Shown piece by piece: positions 25,337 through 32,739 of a DNA stretch of 61,548 nt; position 1 is the first letter of the stretch; the number at the start of each line of letters is the position of its first letter. The stretch is from Microbacteriaceae bacterium (lineage in GTDB: Bacteria > Actinomycetota > Actinomycetes > Actinomycetales > Microbacteriaceae): assembly GCA_025464975.1 (NCBI GenBank), contig JAODMT010000002.1:1-61548 (forward strand), read 5' to 3'. The translations under genes and the position numbers were made by a program. The notes below the pieces were generated by a model, which saw nothing but the letters and a program-made list of their open reading frames with translations, ran no database searches and was not told where the DNA came from.

Positions 25337-26917
25337 CTATTCGGCGCCGCGCCCAGGCGAATCGAACCCGGACGATCGGTGAATCTCGAGGTCCTCGGGA
25401 AGGTCGAGGGTCGTCGTCATCGGCACCAGGCCGCTCAGGCGCCCGGGTGAGAGCACCGTCGCCACTTGCTCGGCCGTCATGAGCCCGGAGGAAACGACGA
25501 GCTCAGCAATCGAGGAATTGGTCGTGAGAGCCGTGTGGGCGAGGGCGGCCGAGGCCGAATAGCCGATGTACGGAGTGAGAGCCGTGACGACGCCGACCGA
25601 GGATTCGACCTGCGAGGCGAGTCGCGAGATGTTCGCGGTGATCCCGTCGACACAGTTCACTCGCAGCGTGTAGCAGGCGTTTGTCATCCACGCTATCGAC
25701 TGCAAGATGCTGTGGGCGATCACCGGTTCGAAGGCGTTCAGCTGCAACTGGCCAGCCTCCGCGGCCGCCGTCACCGTGGCATCCGCCCCGATCACGCTGA
25801 AGGCGACCTGATTCACGACCTCGGGGATGACCGGGTTTACCTTGCCGGGCATGATCGAGGATCCGGCCTGCCGTGGCGGCAGATTGATCTCCCCAAACCC
25901 GGTCTGCGGGCCGCTCGACAGCAGCCGGAGGTCATTACAGATCTTTGACAGCTTGACCGCTGCCCGCTTGAGCGTGCCACTCAGGGTCATGAAGATGCCG
26001 GCGTCGCTCGTTGCCTCGATGAGGTCCGGCGCCGTCTCCATTTGAATTCCGGTTATCTCGACGAGGTGCCGGCACACCGCCTCGGCGTAACGCGGATCGG
26101 CGGTAATCCCGGTGCCGATGGCGGTGGCCCCCATGTTGATCTCGTTGAGCCACGGGATGACCTCGCCGAGCCGGTCGTAGTCCTCCGCGAGGGTGTGCGC
26201 GAACCCGCTGAACTCCTGGCCGAGAGTCATGGGAACGGCGTCCTGCAGTTGGGTCCGCCCGACCTTGAGCAGGTCGGCGAACTCCTCGCCCTTCCGGGCG
26301 AATGCCTCGGTGAGCCGCCTGTGCTCCTCGAGGAGGCGGTTGATCCCGAAGACCATCGCGAGCTTGATCGCCGTCGGATACACGTCGTTGGTCGACTGAC
26401 TGCGGTTGACGTCATCGATCGGGTGGAAGTGCTCGTACTGACCGAGGTCGTAGCCGAGAATCTCAAGACCCCGATTGGCGATCACCTCGTTGGTGTTCAT
26501 GTTGGTCGAGGTCCCCGCCCCACCCTGAATCACCCCGACGGCGAATTCGCTGTGCAGCGCCCCTCCGACGATTTCCTCGCACACCCGCTCGATCAGGTCG
26601 GCTTTATCGGCGTCAAGCACTCCGAGTTCCTTGTTGGCGCGAGCCGCCGCTTGCTTGACTCTCGCGAGCGCGCGAATGAGGTCGCGATACACCGAGATGG
26701 GCCGTCGCGTGATGGGGAAATTCTCCAACGCGCGAGCGGTGTGGATGCCCCAGTAGACATCAGCGGGAATCTGCAGGCTCCCGAGAGAATCGGTCTCGGT
26801 GCGGGTCTCGGAACTTGTGGGAATTTCGGGAAGTTCGGCGACAGAATCTTCCGGAGTCGGGCGCTCAGCGCCCTGGATTACGAATCGTGGGTCGGCCGGT
26901 ACGCTCAGATTTTTCAC
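25337..26917 (-). CDS. aspA: Aspartate ammonia-lyase
   Basis: 526-residue member of the aspartase/fumarase superfamily; converts aspartate to fumarate and ammonia. Motifs: TRTETDSLGSLQIPADVYWGIHTARALENF, GTSTNMNTNEVIANRG, NDVYPTAIKL and the superfamily signature GSSIMPGKVNP containing the catalytic Ser loop. The NTNEVIAN form and the IHTARALENF start favour aspartase over fumarase. About 45 residues precede the family's usual N-terminus. GTG at 26917 has GGAG 6 bp upstream; an ATG at 26929 is the other candidate. Transcribed on the same strand as the PiT transporter pair but separated by 100 bp. Confidence 0.88.
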   Translation of the reverse strand: MKNLSVPADPRFVIQGAERPTPEDSVAELPEIPTSSETRTETDSLGSLQIPADVYWGIHTARALENFPITRRPISVYRDLIRALARVKQAAARANKELGVLDADKADLIERVCEEIVGGALHSEFAVGVIQGGAGTSTNMNTNEVIANRGLEILGYDLGQYEHFHPIDDVNRSQSTNDVYPTAIKLAMVFGINRLLEEHRRLTEAFARKGEEFADLLKVGRTQLQDAVPMTLGQEFSGFAHTLAEDYDRLGEVIPWLNEINMGATAIGTGITADPRYAEAVCRHLVEITGIQMETAPDLIEATSDAGIFMTLSGTLKRAAVKLSKICNDLRLLSSGPQTGFGEINLPPRQAGSSIMPGKVNPVIPEVVNQVAFSVIGADATVTAAAEAGQLQLNAFEPVIAHSILQSIAWMTNACYTLRVNCVDGITANISRLASQVESSVGVVTALTPYIGYSASAALAHTALTTNSSIAELVVSSGLMTAEQVATVLSPGRLSGLVPMTTTLDLPEDLEIHRSSGFDSPGRGAE

Positions 26918-27016
26918 GAAAAGCTCCATTGCTTCGGGGTCGGATGCACGCGCCAGGTCGCTTGTGGCTTGCTGACTTCTTTCGAGTTTAGCCGCGCCCG
27001 CCAAGGCTCCGGATGG

Positions 27017-27220
27017 TCAGGGGTGCAGCGCCGGGATTATGAGGTACACGCCGTAAAGGATCGCCAGCGCACAGCCGGCGAATGACGCCACGCTGAGTGC
27101 GCGTCGCCAGCGTCCGGTGGCCGCGGCAAGCCGAAGCCCGAGCGAAAACAACGCCACGACCAGGCATCCCGACACTATCGACGTCACGAGAACGATGAGA
27201 AACGCGGTCCAATCGACCAT
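27017..27220 (-). CDS. Small two-helix membrane protein following PiT
   Basis: 67-residue protein with two hydrophobic helices (AFLIVLVTSIVSGCLVVALF and ALSVASFAGCALAILYGVYLII) separated by a basic loop (LRLAAATGRWRR). It starts only 3 bp after the stop of the phosphate transporter, so it is translationally coupled to it. I do not recognise a named family. The position suggests an accessory subunit or simply a co-transcribed small membrane protein. Confidence 0.7.
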   Translation of the reverse strand: MVDWTAFLIVLVTSIVSGCLVVALFSLGLRLAAATGRWRRALSVASFAGCALAILYGVYLIIPALHP

Positions 27221-27223
27221 CGG

Positions 27224-28372
27224 TCAGCCCTCCACCTTCGCGCCCTTGCGCTTCTTCGGGCTAACGAGGGCCGTCGGCTCTCCCTGAAGGGAGTTCGCGT
27301 TGACCAGGTTGCGACGGGAGCGCAGGAAGATCCAGACGATTATGGCGGCGGCGACGACAGCATCCGCGATGATTCCGATCAGGCCGGTGCGGGCGACGAG
27401 GGAGGCAAGCGCGCCGACGACCGCGGAGGATGGAAGGGTGATGAGCCAGCCGAAGCCGATCCGACCGGCCGTGCGCCAGCGCACCGACGCGCCCTTTCGG
27501 CCGATACCGGTGCCGATGACCGACCCTGAGGCGACCTGTGTGGTCGAGAGCGCGAAGCCGAGGTGGGTGGACGCGAGGATGGTGGCCGTCGTTGCCGCCT
27601 CTGCGGCGAAGCCCTGCCCCGGCTCGATCTCGGTCAGTCCCTTGCCGAGGGTGCGGATGATTCGCCACCCGCCCGTGTAGGTTCCGAGGGCGATGGCGAC
27701 GGCGCACACCACGATCACCCAGAGTTCCGGTGAGGCGCCGACGGGCTGGAATCCGCCGGCGATGAGGGTGAGTGTGATCACCCCCATGGTCTTCTGGGCG
27801 TCGTTGGTGCCGTGGGCGAGCGAGACGAGCGACGACGTGAACATCTGCCCGTAGCGGAACCCGCCGCGCTGCCGCTTCTTGGTGATGGCGTAGGCGATCC
27901 GGGTTGCGAGGAACGCCACAAGGCCGGCGGTAAGCGGCGCGAGCAGCGCGGGAAGCACGACCTTCGACAGAAGCACGGTGAAGTCGATCGCACCGAAGCC
28001 GGCGCCGACGATCGCCGCCCCGACGAGGCCGCCGAACAGTGCGTGGCTCGAGCTCGACGGAAGGCCGAGAAGCCAGGTGACGAGATTCCAGAGGATCGCG
28101 CCGATCAGTCCGGCGAAAATCATGACCGGGGTGATCTGAACACCTCCGGAGCCCTCACGGATGAGCCCTCCGGAGATGGTGTTCGCGACCTCCGTCGACA
28201 GGAATGCGCCGACAAGGTTGAGAACGGCGGCAAGCGCAACGGCCACTCTGGGTTTCAGTGCGCCGGTAGCAATCGGCGTAGCCATTGCGTTGGCGGTGTC
28301 GTGAAAACCGTTCGTGAAGTCGAAGAAGAGAGCCAGCGCGATGACCAGCACGACCATGAGCGAGATGTCCAC
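27224..28372 (-). CDS. pitA: PiT-family inorganic phosphate transporter
   Basis: 382-residue low-affinity phosphate permease. Two copies of the PiT signature are visible: ALFFDFTNGFHDTANAMATPIATGALKP at the N-terminus and SLAHGTNDAQKTMGVITL in the second half, each with the NGxxD/NDA Asn-Asp pairs needed for transport. About ten helices with a long basic loop (ITKKRQRGGFRYGQ). GTG at 28372 gives the usual VDISLMVVLVIAL start; the track of upstream residues begins in a less typical sequence. Followed by a coupled 67-residue membrane protein. No PhoU-like or DUF47 partner is next to it. Confidence 0.88.
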   Translation of the reverse strand: MDISLMVVLVIALALFFDFTNGFHDTANAMATPIATGALKPRVAVALAAVLNLVGAFLSTEVANTISGGLIREGSGGVQITPVMIFAGLIGAILWNLVTWLLGLPSSSSHALFGGLVGAAIVGAGFGAIDFTVLLSKVVLPALLAPLTAGLVAFLATRIAYAITKKRQRGGFRYGQMFTSSLVSLAHGTNDAQKTMGVITLTLIAGGFQPVGASPELWVIVVCAVAIALGTYTGGWRIIRTLGKGLTEIEPGQGFAAEAATTATILASTHLGFALSTTQVASGSVIGTGIGRKGASVRWRTAGRIGFGWLITLPSSAVVGALASLVARTGLIGIIADAVVAAAIIVWIFLRSRRNLVNANSLQGEPTALVSPKKRKGAKVEG

Positions 28373-28510
28373 TGCGGATGAGTCTTCCAGCTTGATGAAC
28401 GAGAGGCAACAGTAGAACGGCACGACGAGTGGGGCCGTTCCGCAGCCTGCCAGTTCAGCCTATTGGACCGGCACCGTCCGGCACGCGCACGCTCTGGTAT
28501 GAAGGGTCCC

Positions 28511-29041
28511 ATGCCAACAAGACTGGTCGCCGTCTCCGGCGACATCACCGCGGAGCACGTCGACGCCATCGTCAACGCCGCCAACAGTTCGCTGCTCGGC
28601 GGAGGTGGGGTGGATGGCGCGATCCATCGGGCTGGCGGCCCGGAGATTCTCGAAGCGTGCCGCGATCTTCGCCGCACGGCCTACCCAGACGGGCTCCCGG
28701 CGGGAGAGGCGGCCTGGACGACGGCCGGCGCTCTCGATGCCCGTTGGGTCATCCACACCGTTGGCCCGGTGTTCAGCGCGAGGGTGGACCGCACCGATCG
28801 GCTTTCCTCCGCCTACCGGGAGTCGCTTCGGGTCGCGACCGAACTCGGGGCGCGGAGCGTCGCGTTCCCCGCGATTTCCGCCGGCGTCTACGGCTGGCCG
28901 ATGGAGGACGCCGCTCGGGTGGCGGTCGACGCGGTTCGCCGCTTCGTTGCCGAACCGTACGACGGTCCGGTCGAGCTCGTCCGATTCGTTCTGTTCGGCC
29001 CGCACGCACTCGACGCATTCCGCACCGCCATCGGCGAGTGA
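28511..29041 (+). CDS. Macro-domain protein (O-acetyl-ADP-ribose deacetylase type)
   Basis: 176-residue single macro domain. Motifs match the MacroD/YmdB branch: GDITAEHVDAIVNAANSSLLGGGGVDGAIHRAGG (ADP-ribose binding with the Asn and Asp residues needed for catalysis), ALDARWVIHTVGP and AVAFPAISAGVYGWP-like SVAFPAISAGVYG (phosphate loop). These enzymes hydrolyse O-acetyl-ADP-ribose or remove ADP-ribose from protein side chains. ATG at 28511 follows AAGGG. No ADP-ribosyltransferase or toxin gene is nearby. Followed on the same strand by the PabC-like gene. Confidence 0.9.
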   Translation: MPTRLVAVSGDITAEHVDAIVNAANSSLLGGGGVDGAIHRAGGPEILEACRDLRRTAYPDGLPAGEAAWTTAGALDARWVIHTVGPVFSARVDRTDRLSSAYRESLRVATELGARSVAFPAISAGVYGWPMEDAARVAVDAVRRFVAEPYDGPVELVRFVLFGPHALDAFRTAIGE

Positions 29042-29111
29042 TCCGCGCCGCGACGCGGTAATCAGTGGCGCGGCGGCCCGGTTGCAGGGTCTCGCGCGGC
29101 AGAATGGACCC

Positions 29112-30002
29112 GTGCCAACTACCGCGCTCATCGTCCTTAACCAGCCCTCCGCGGACGCCCCTCCGCACTCCCCGGGCGCCCCGGCCTTCGCCGGGCACGA
29201 TCCGGCCAGCCCGCTGCTCAGCGCTCTCGATCTCGGAGCCACCCGCGGCGACGGAATCTTCGAGACCATCAGCGTCGGCAACGGTCGACCGCAAGCGCTC
29301 GAACACCACCTTCGCCGGTTCGCGAGCTCGGCCGCGGCCCTCGAGCTTCCCGCCCCGGACGCCGACGCGTGGCGTTCCGCGATTCTCGCCGCGATCGACA
29401 GCCTCGATCCGGCCGAGGAATCATCGGTCAAGACCGTGCTGACCAGGGGCATCGAGGGCGACGGGCGGCCGACCGGCTGGGTCTTCGCCACCCACTCTCC
29501 CGACTTCTCGCACGTTCGCACGGAGGGCATCCGGGTCGTCACACTCGACCGCGGCTACCGACATGATGTCGAGCAGACATCGCCCTGGCTTCTCGCCGGG
29601 GCGAAGACTCTGAGTTACGCGGTGAATCGCTCGGTCGTACGCGAGGCGAATCGACGCGGGGCGGACGAGGTGATCTTCGTCTCGAGCGACGGATTCGTTC
29701 TCGAGGGGCCATCCTCGAGCGTCGTCTTCCGCGTCGGCGATCGCCTGGTGACCCCGGGAACCGGACTCGGGATTCTGGACGGAACGACCCAGGCGAGCAT
29801 TTTCCGCTACGCGGAGGGCATCGGACTCGAGACCGGATTCCAGCTGCTGACGCCCGATGAACTGCGACTGGCGGATGCGGTGTGGCTGGTCTCGAGCGTT
29901 CGGCTCGCCGCCCCGGTGCGGGAACTCGACGGTGAGCCGCTTGCCATCGACCACGACCTCACCGCAGGAATCAACCGCCACTTACGCGCCCTCACCGAGT
30001 GA
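29112..30002 (+). CDS. pabC: Class-IV aminotransferase (aminodeoxychorismate lyase-like)
   Basis: 296-residue PLP enzyme of fold type IV. The PLP lysine is present in WLLAGAKTLSYAVNR; GDGIFETISV near the N-terminus, HLRRFASSAAAL (Arg/His) and GFVLEGPSSSVVFRVGDRLVTP (phosphate binding, LEG-SS) are standard. The LSYAVNRSV and VLTRG features fit aminodeoxychorismate lyase, the folate-pathway step giving 4-aminobenzoate, or a branched-chain aminotransferase relative. GTG at 29112 is the best start; the frame upstream belongs to the macro-domain gene's other frame. Its stop overlaps the HD-domain gene by four bases (GTGA). Confidence 0.8.
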   Translation: MPTTALIVLNQPSADAPPHSPGAPAFAGHDPASPLLSALDLGATRGDGIFETISVGNGRPQALEHHLRRFASSAAALELPAPDADAWRSAILAAIDSLDPAEESSVKTVLTRGIEGDGRPTGWVFATHSPDFSHVRTEGIRVVTLDRGYRHDVEQTSPWLLAGAKTLSYAVNRSVVREANRRGADEVIFVSSDGFVLEGPSSSVVFRVGDRLVTPGTGLGILDGTTQASIFRYAEGIGLETGFQLLTPDELRLADAVWLVSSVRLAAPVRELDGEPLAIDHDLTAGINRHLRALTE

Positions 30003-30604
30003 ACTCCGTGGAAACTCCCTCCCTCATCGCGCCGCCGACCGCGCTCGGCGCGCTGGCACTGGAAGTTGCCGAGCGGTACTGCACCCCGGCGCTCCTCAAC
30101 CACAGCATCCGTTCGTACGTGTGGGCGGTGGACTACGCGCACCGTCACGGCATCGACTTCGACGACGAACTGCTTTACGTCGCGGCGCTGCTCCACGACT
30201 GCGGCCTCGCCCCGGCATTCGACAGCCACACGATGTCCTTCGAGGAGGCGGGCGCGCATGTCGCCTGGGTGTTCGGCGCCGCCGCCGGATGGGAGCCGGC
30301 CCGTCGCTCCCGCGTCAGCGAGATCATCGTCCGGCACATGTGGAACGAGGTCGATCCCGCCGTCGACGCCGAGGGCCATCTGTTGGAGGTGGCGACATCT
30401 CTTGACATCTCCGGCAGCAATCTGGAGGACTGGACGCCCGAATTCCGGACGCGGGTTCTTGACCTTTTGCCGCGATTGGATCTGGGAAGCGAGTTTGTTT
30501 CGTGCTTCCAGGACCAGAGCCGTCGCAAGCCGGCCAGCGCCGCGGCCGGCGCCATCCGCGGCGGTATCGCGGCTCGAATCGCCGCAAATCGCCTCGACGA
30601 CTGA
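29999..30604 (+). CDS. HD-domain phosphohydrolase-like protein
   Basis: 201-residue HD-superfamily protein. Metal-binding residues are visible as His in LLNHSIRSYVWA, the HD pair in VAALLHDCGLAP, His in GAHVAWVFG or MSFEEAGAHVA and RHMWNEVDP further on, and Asp in VATSLDISGSN. The arrangement resembles cyanamide-hydratase-like/HDIG phosphohydrolases, but the substrate is not evident. The GTG start at 29999 overlaps the stop of the PabC-like gene (GTGA), so the two are translationally coupled. A second in-frame GTG three codons on is possible. Confidence 0.8.
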   Translation: MNSVETPSLIAPPTALGALALEVAERYCTPALLNHSIRSYVWAVDYAHRHGIDFDDELLYVAALLHDCGLAPAFDSHTMSFEEAGAHVAWVFGAAAGWEPARRSRVSEIIVRHMWNEVDPAVDAEGHLLEVATSLDISGSNLEDWTPEFRTRVLDLLPRLDLGSEFVSCFQDQSRRKPASAAAGAIRGGIAARIAANRLDD

Positions 30605-30613
30605 ACTGCGCTG

Positions 30614-30669
30614 ACCCACAACGGGGCTGAACCACAACGGGGCTGAATCACAACGGGGCTGAATCACAA
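30614..30669. repeat. 16-bp tandem repeat
   Basis: Units at 30614-30629, 30630-30645 and 30646-30661 (AATCACAACGGGGCTG and variants), then a half unit. The array begins just after the HD gene's stop codon and fills the convergent spacer. Confidence 0.85.
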
Positions 30670-30717
30670 ACCACGCGCAATCGGTAAGCGGCGCAGAATC
30701 GCCTCCCTGCCGATCTG

Positions 30718-31125
30718 CTACAGGACCGCCGAGCGCACCAGCGCGAGGAGGGCCATCGCGTATGCGTCCGCCGCGTCCGTGGCCTCGACCGTTTGAGGCT
30801 CGCCGTGCACCCGGAAGGCGACGGAGAATCCGCCGTCGGTTTGGGTCAGGCCCCGGAACGTGCCGCCGAGCAGCTCACGCAGCTGATTCTCGTGCGGAAG
30901 CCACAGCGCGTCCTCGATGGCCACCGAATCGAGGGCCCACTCGGTCGTGCCATTGAAGCCGAGGATGGTGCCGGTCTCGAATTCGTGGGACTCGATCGTC
31001 ATGTTGCTGACGACGAACACCTCGCCGTCGAACCCCTCGCGGTTGATAACGAAAGAGTCGCCGGAGATGGGACGCCAGCGCACCCCCGAGTCCCGCAGTT
31101 GTGCGGCAATGGCCGGTGAGATCAT
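30718..31125 (-). CDS. Conserved actinobacterial hypothetical protein
   Basis: 135-residue soluble acidic protein. It matches a family I know only by its pattern, with MISPAIAAQLRDSGVRW at the start, FVVSNMTIESHEFETGTILGFNGTTEWALDSV in the middle and LWLPHENQLRELLGG near the centre; members are sometimes labelled pilus assembly protein CpaE, but there is no P-loop or other sign of CpaE. The function is unknown. ATG at 31125 is preferred; the frame extends upstream to 31389 without a plausible start. Divergent from the maltokinase-like gene, with about 190 bp between. Confidence 0.72.
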   Translation of the reverse strand: MISPAIAAQLRDSGVRWRPISGDSFVINREGFDGEVFVVSNMTIESHEFETGTILGFNGTTEWALDSVAIEDALWLPHENQLRELLGGTFRGLTQTDGGFSVAFRVHGEPQTVEATDAADAYAMALLALVRSAVL

Positions 31126-31313
31126 GGGGCCATTATGCCCGCGGACGGTGAGAATCGGCTCCGGCGCGTCCACCCGGATGGGCTCGCCCTGTGCGCCCGG
31201 TGGGAAATGGGTCGACGCGCTGTCAAGGGGTGTCTCGCTTCGTCCGCCGTCTCGTATGGTGATCAAAGATCCCTTTTTTCGCGGCGTCAGCGTCGTCCAG
31301 CAACGGAGGTACC

Positions 31314-32723
31314 GTGACCGGCGTTCCCGAGTACCTCGAATCCTGGCTCGTCGGTCAACGCTGGTTCGGCGGCAAGCGTCGGGCGCCAAAGTTGGAAGTG
31401 ATCGGCGGGTTCGGGCTGGTCGACCCGACGGGGGCCGCCGTCATCCGGGTGTACTTCGTGCTCGACCACGCCGAGTACCCGCTGCTCTACCAGGTTCCGC
31501 TGACCGAGCGTCGCGACCCTCTGCCCGGAGCCGAGCACGCCCTGGTCGCCAAGACTGAAGCCGTCGACGACACCCGCTACGTCTACGACGGCCCCCACGA
31601 CCCGGCGTTCGCCGAAGCGCTGATGCGACTGATCCTGGACGACGGGGCCGCTCACGAGACGGACGGGCCGTCGGGCGACAACAGCGGCGGGATCGTGGTC
31701 GCCGGCGGTCGCCACACGCCGGGGGCCGAGGCCGTATCCATCCGTTCCTCCCGGGTTCTGGGCGGCGAGCAGTCCAATACCTCGATCGTCTACGAGACGG
31801 TCGGTCGGGACGGCCAGCCGTCGAGCCCGCTGATCTGCAAACTCTTCCGGGCGCTGCACGACGGGGAGAATCCGGATGTCGTGCTCACCGAGGTGCTTGG
31901 CAGCTCCGGCTCGCGGGTCGCCCCGCAGCCAATCGGACACGTCAGCGGACAGTGGCGGGACTCCGGAACGTCCAGCGGGGTCGCCCGGGGGCATCTCGCG
32001 TTCGCTCAGGAATTCCTTCCCGGAGTGGAGGACGCGTGGAAGGTCGCGATTCGCGCCGTCGAACGCGGCGAGGACTTCACCGAACGGGCCCAGGCTCTGG
32101 GAGCGACCACCGCCGAGATGCACGGAACCCTCGCTGTGGCGCTCCCGAGCCGGCCGACGACGCCGTCCGACATCGCGGCCATCATCGGCAGCATGCGGAG
32201 CCGCTTCGAGATCGCAGCTCGGGAGGTCCCGCCACTCGCCGGGTATCGAGGGGCTCTTGATGATGCCTACGAGCGAGCGGCCGCGAGTCCGTGGCCGGCG
32301 CTGCAGCGAATTCACGGCGACTTTCACCTCGGCCAGGTGCTGTCTGTGCCACACCGCGGCTGGGTCGTGCTCGACTTCGAGGGTGAGCCGTTGCGGCCGA
32401 TGAGGGAGAGATCGCTCGCGGACATCCCGCTTCGAGACGTCGCCGGCATGCTTCGGTCCTTCGACTACGCCGTCGGTTCCGTGGAGCTCTCTCACCCCGG
32501 GCGGGCGGCGGACCCCTGGGCTTTGGCCTGCAGGCGTGCCTTCCTCGACGGGTATACCGAGCGTTCCGGGCATGACCTTCGCGAGCACGGCGCGGTTCTT
32601 GACGCCTTCGAGATCGACAAGGCGCTGTACGAGGCCGTGTACGAGGCGCGCAATCGCCCCGGCTGGCTCGCCATCCCGATGGGTGCGATCAGTCGGCTGC
32701 TCGAGCACGCCGCGCTCGCCTGA
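31314..32723 (+). CDS. Maltokinase-like phosphotransferase
   Basis: 469-residue kinase of the aminoglycoside-phosphotransferase-like fold. The N-terminal 110 residues (WLVGQRWFGGKRRAPKLEVI) match the maltokinase cap domain; the active site shows RIHGDFHLGQVLSVP (HGD catalytic Asp and Asn/Gln) and WVVLDFEGEPLRP (DFEG metal-binding Asp). Maltokinase makes maltose 1-phosphate for GlgE-type alpha-glucan synthesis. No GlgE, TreS or GlgB gene is in the window, so either those lie elsewhere or this is another sugar kinase. GTG at 31314 follows a perfect GGAGGT. Convergent with the helicase gene. Confidence 0.8.
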   Translation: MTGVPEYLESWLVGQRWFGGKRRAPKLEVIGGFGLVDPTGAAVIRVYFVLDHAEYPLLYQVPLTERRDPLPGAEHALVAKTEAVDDTRYVYDGPHDPAFAEALMRLILDDGAAHETDGPSGDNSGGIVVAGGRHTPGAEAVSIRSSRVLGGEQSNTSIVYETVGRDGQPSSPLICKLFRALHDGENPDVVLTEVLGSSGSRVAPQPIGHVSGQWRDSGTSSGVARGHLAFAQEFLPGVEDAWKVAIRAVERGEDFTERAQALGATTAEMHGTLAVALPSRPTTPSDIAAIIGSMRSRFEIAAREVPPLAGYRGALDDAYERAAASPWPALQRIHGDFHLGQVLSVPHRGWVVLDFEGEPLRPMRERSLADIPLRDVAGMLRSFDYAVGSVELSHPGRAADPWALACRRAFLDGYTERSGHDLREHGAVLDAFEIDKALYEAVYEARNRPGWLAIPMGAISRLLEHAALA

Positions 32724-32739
32724 GCGCCGATTGCTTGCC

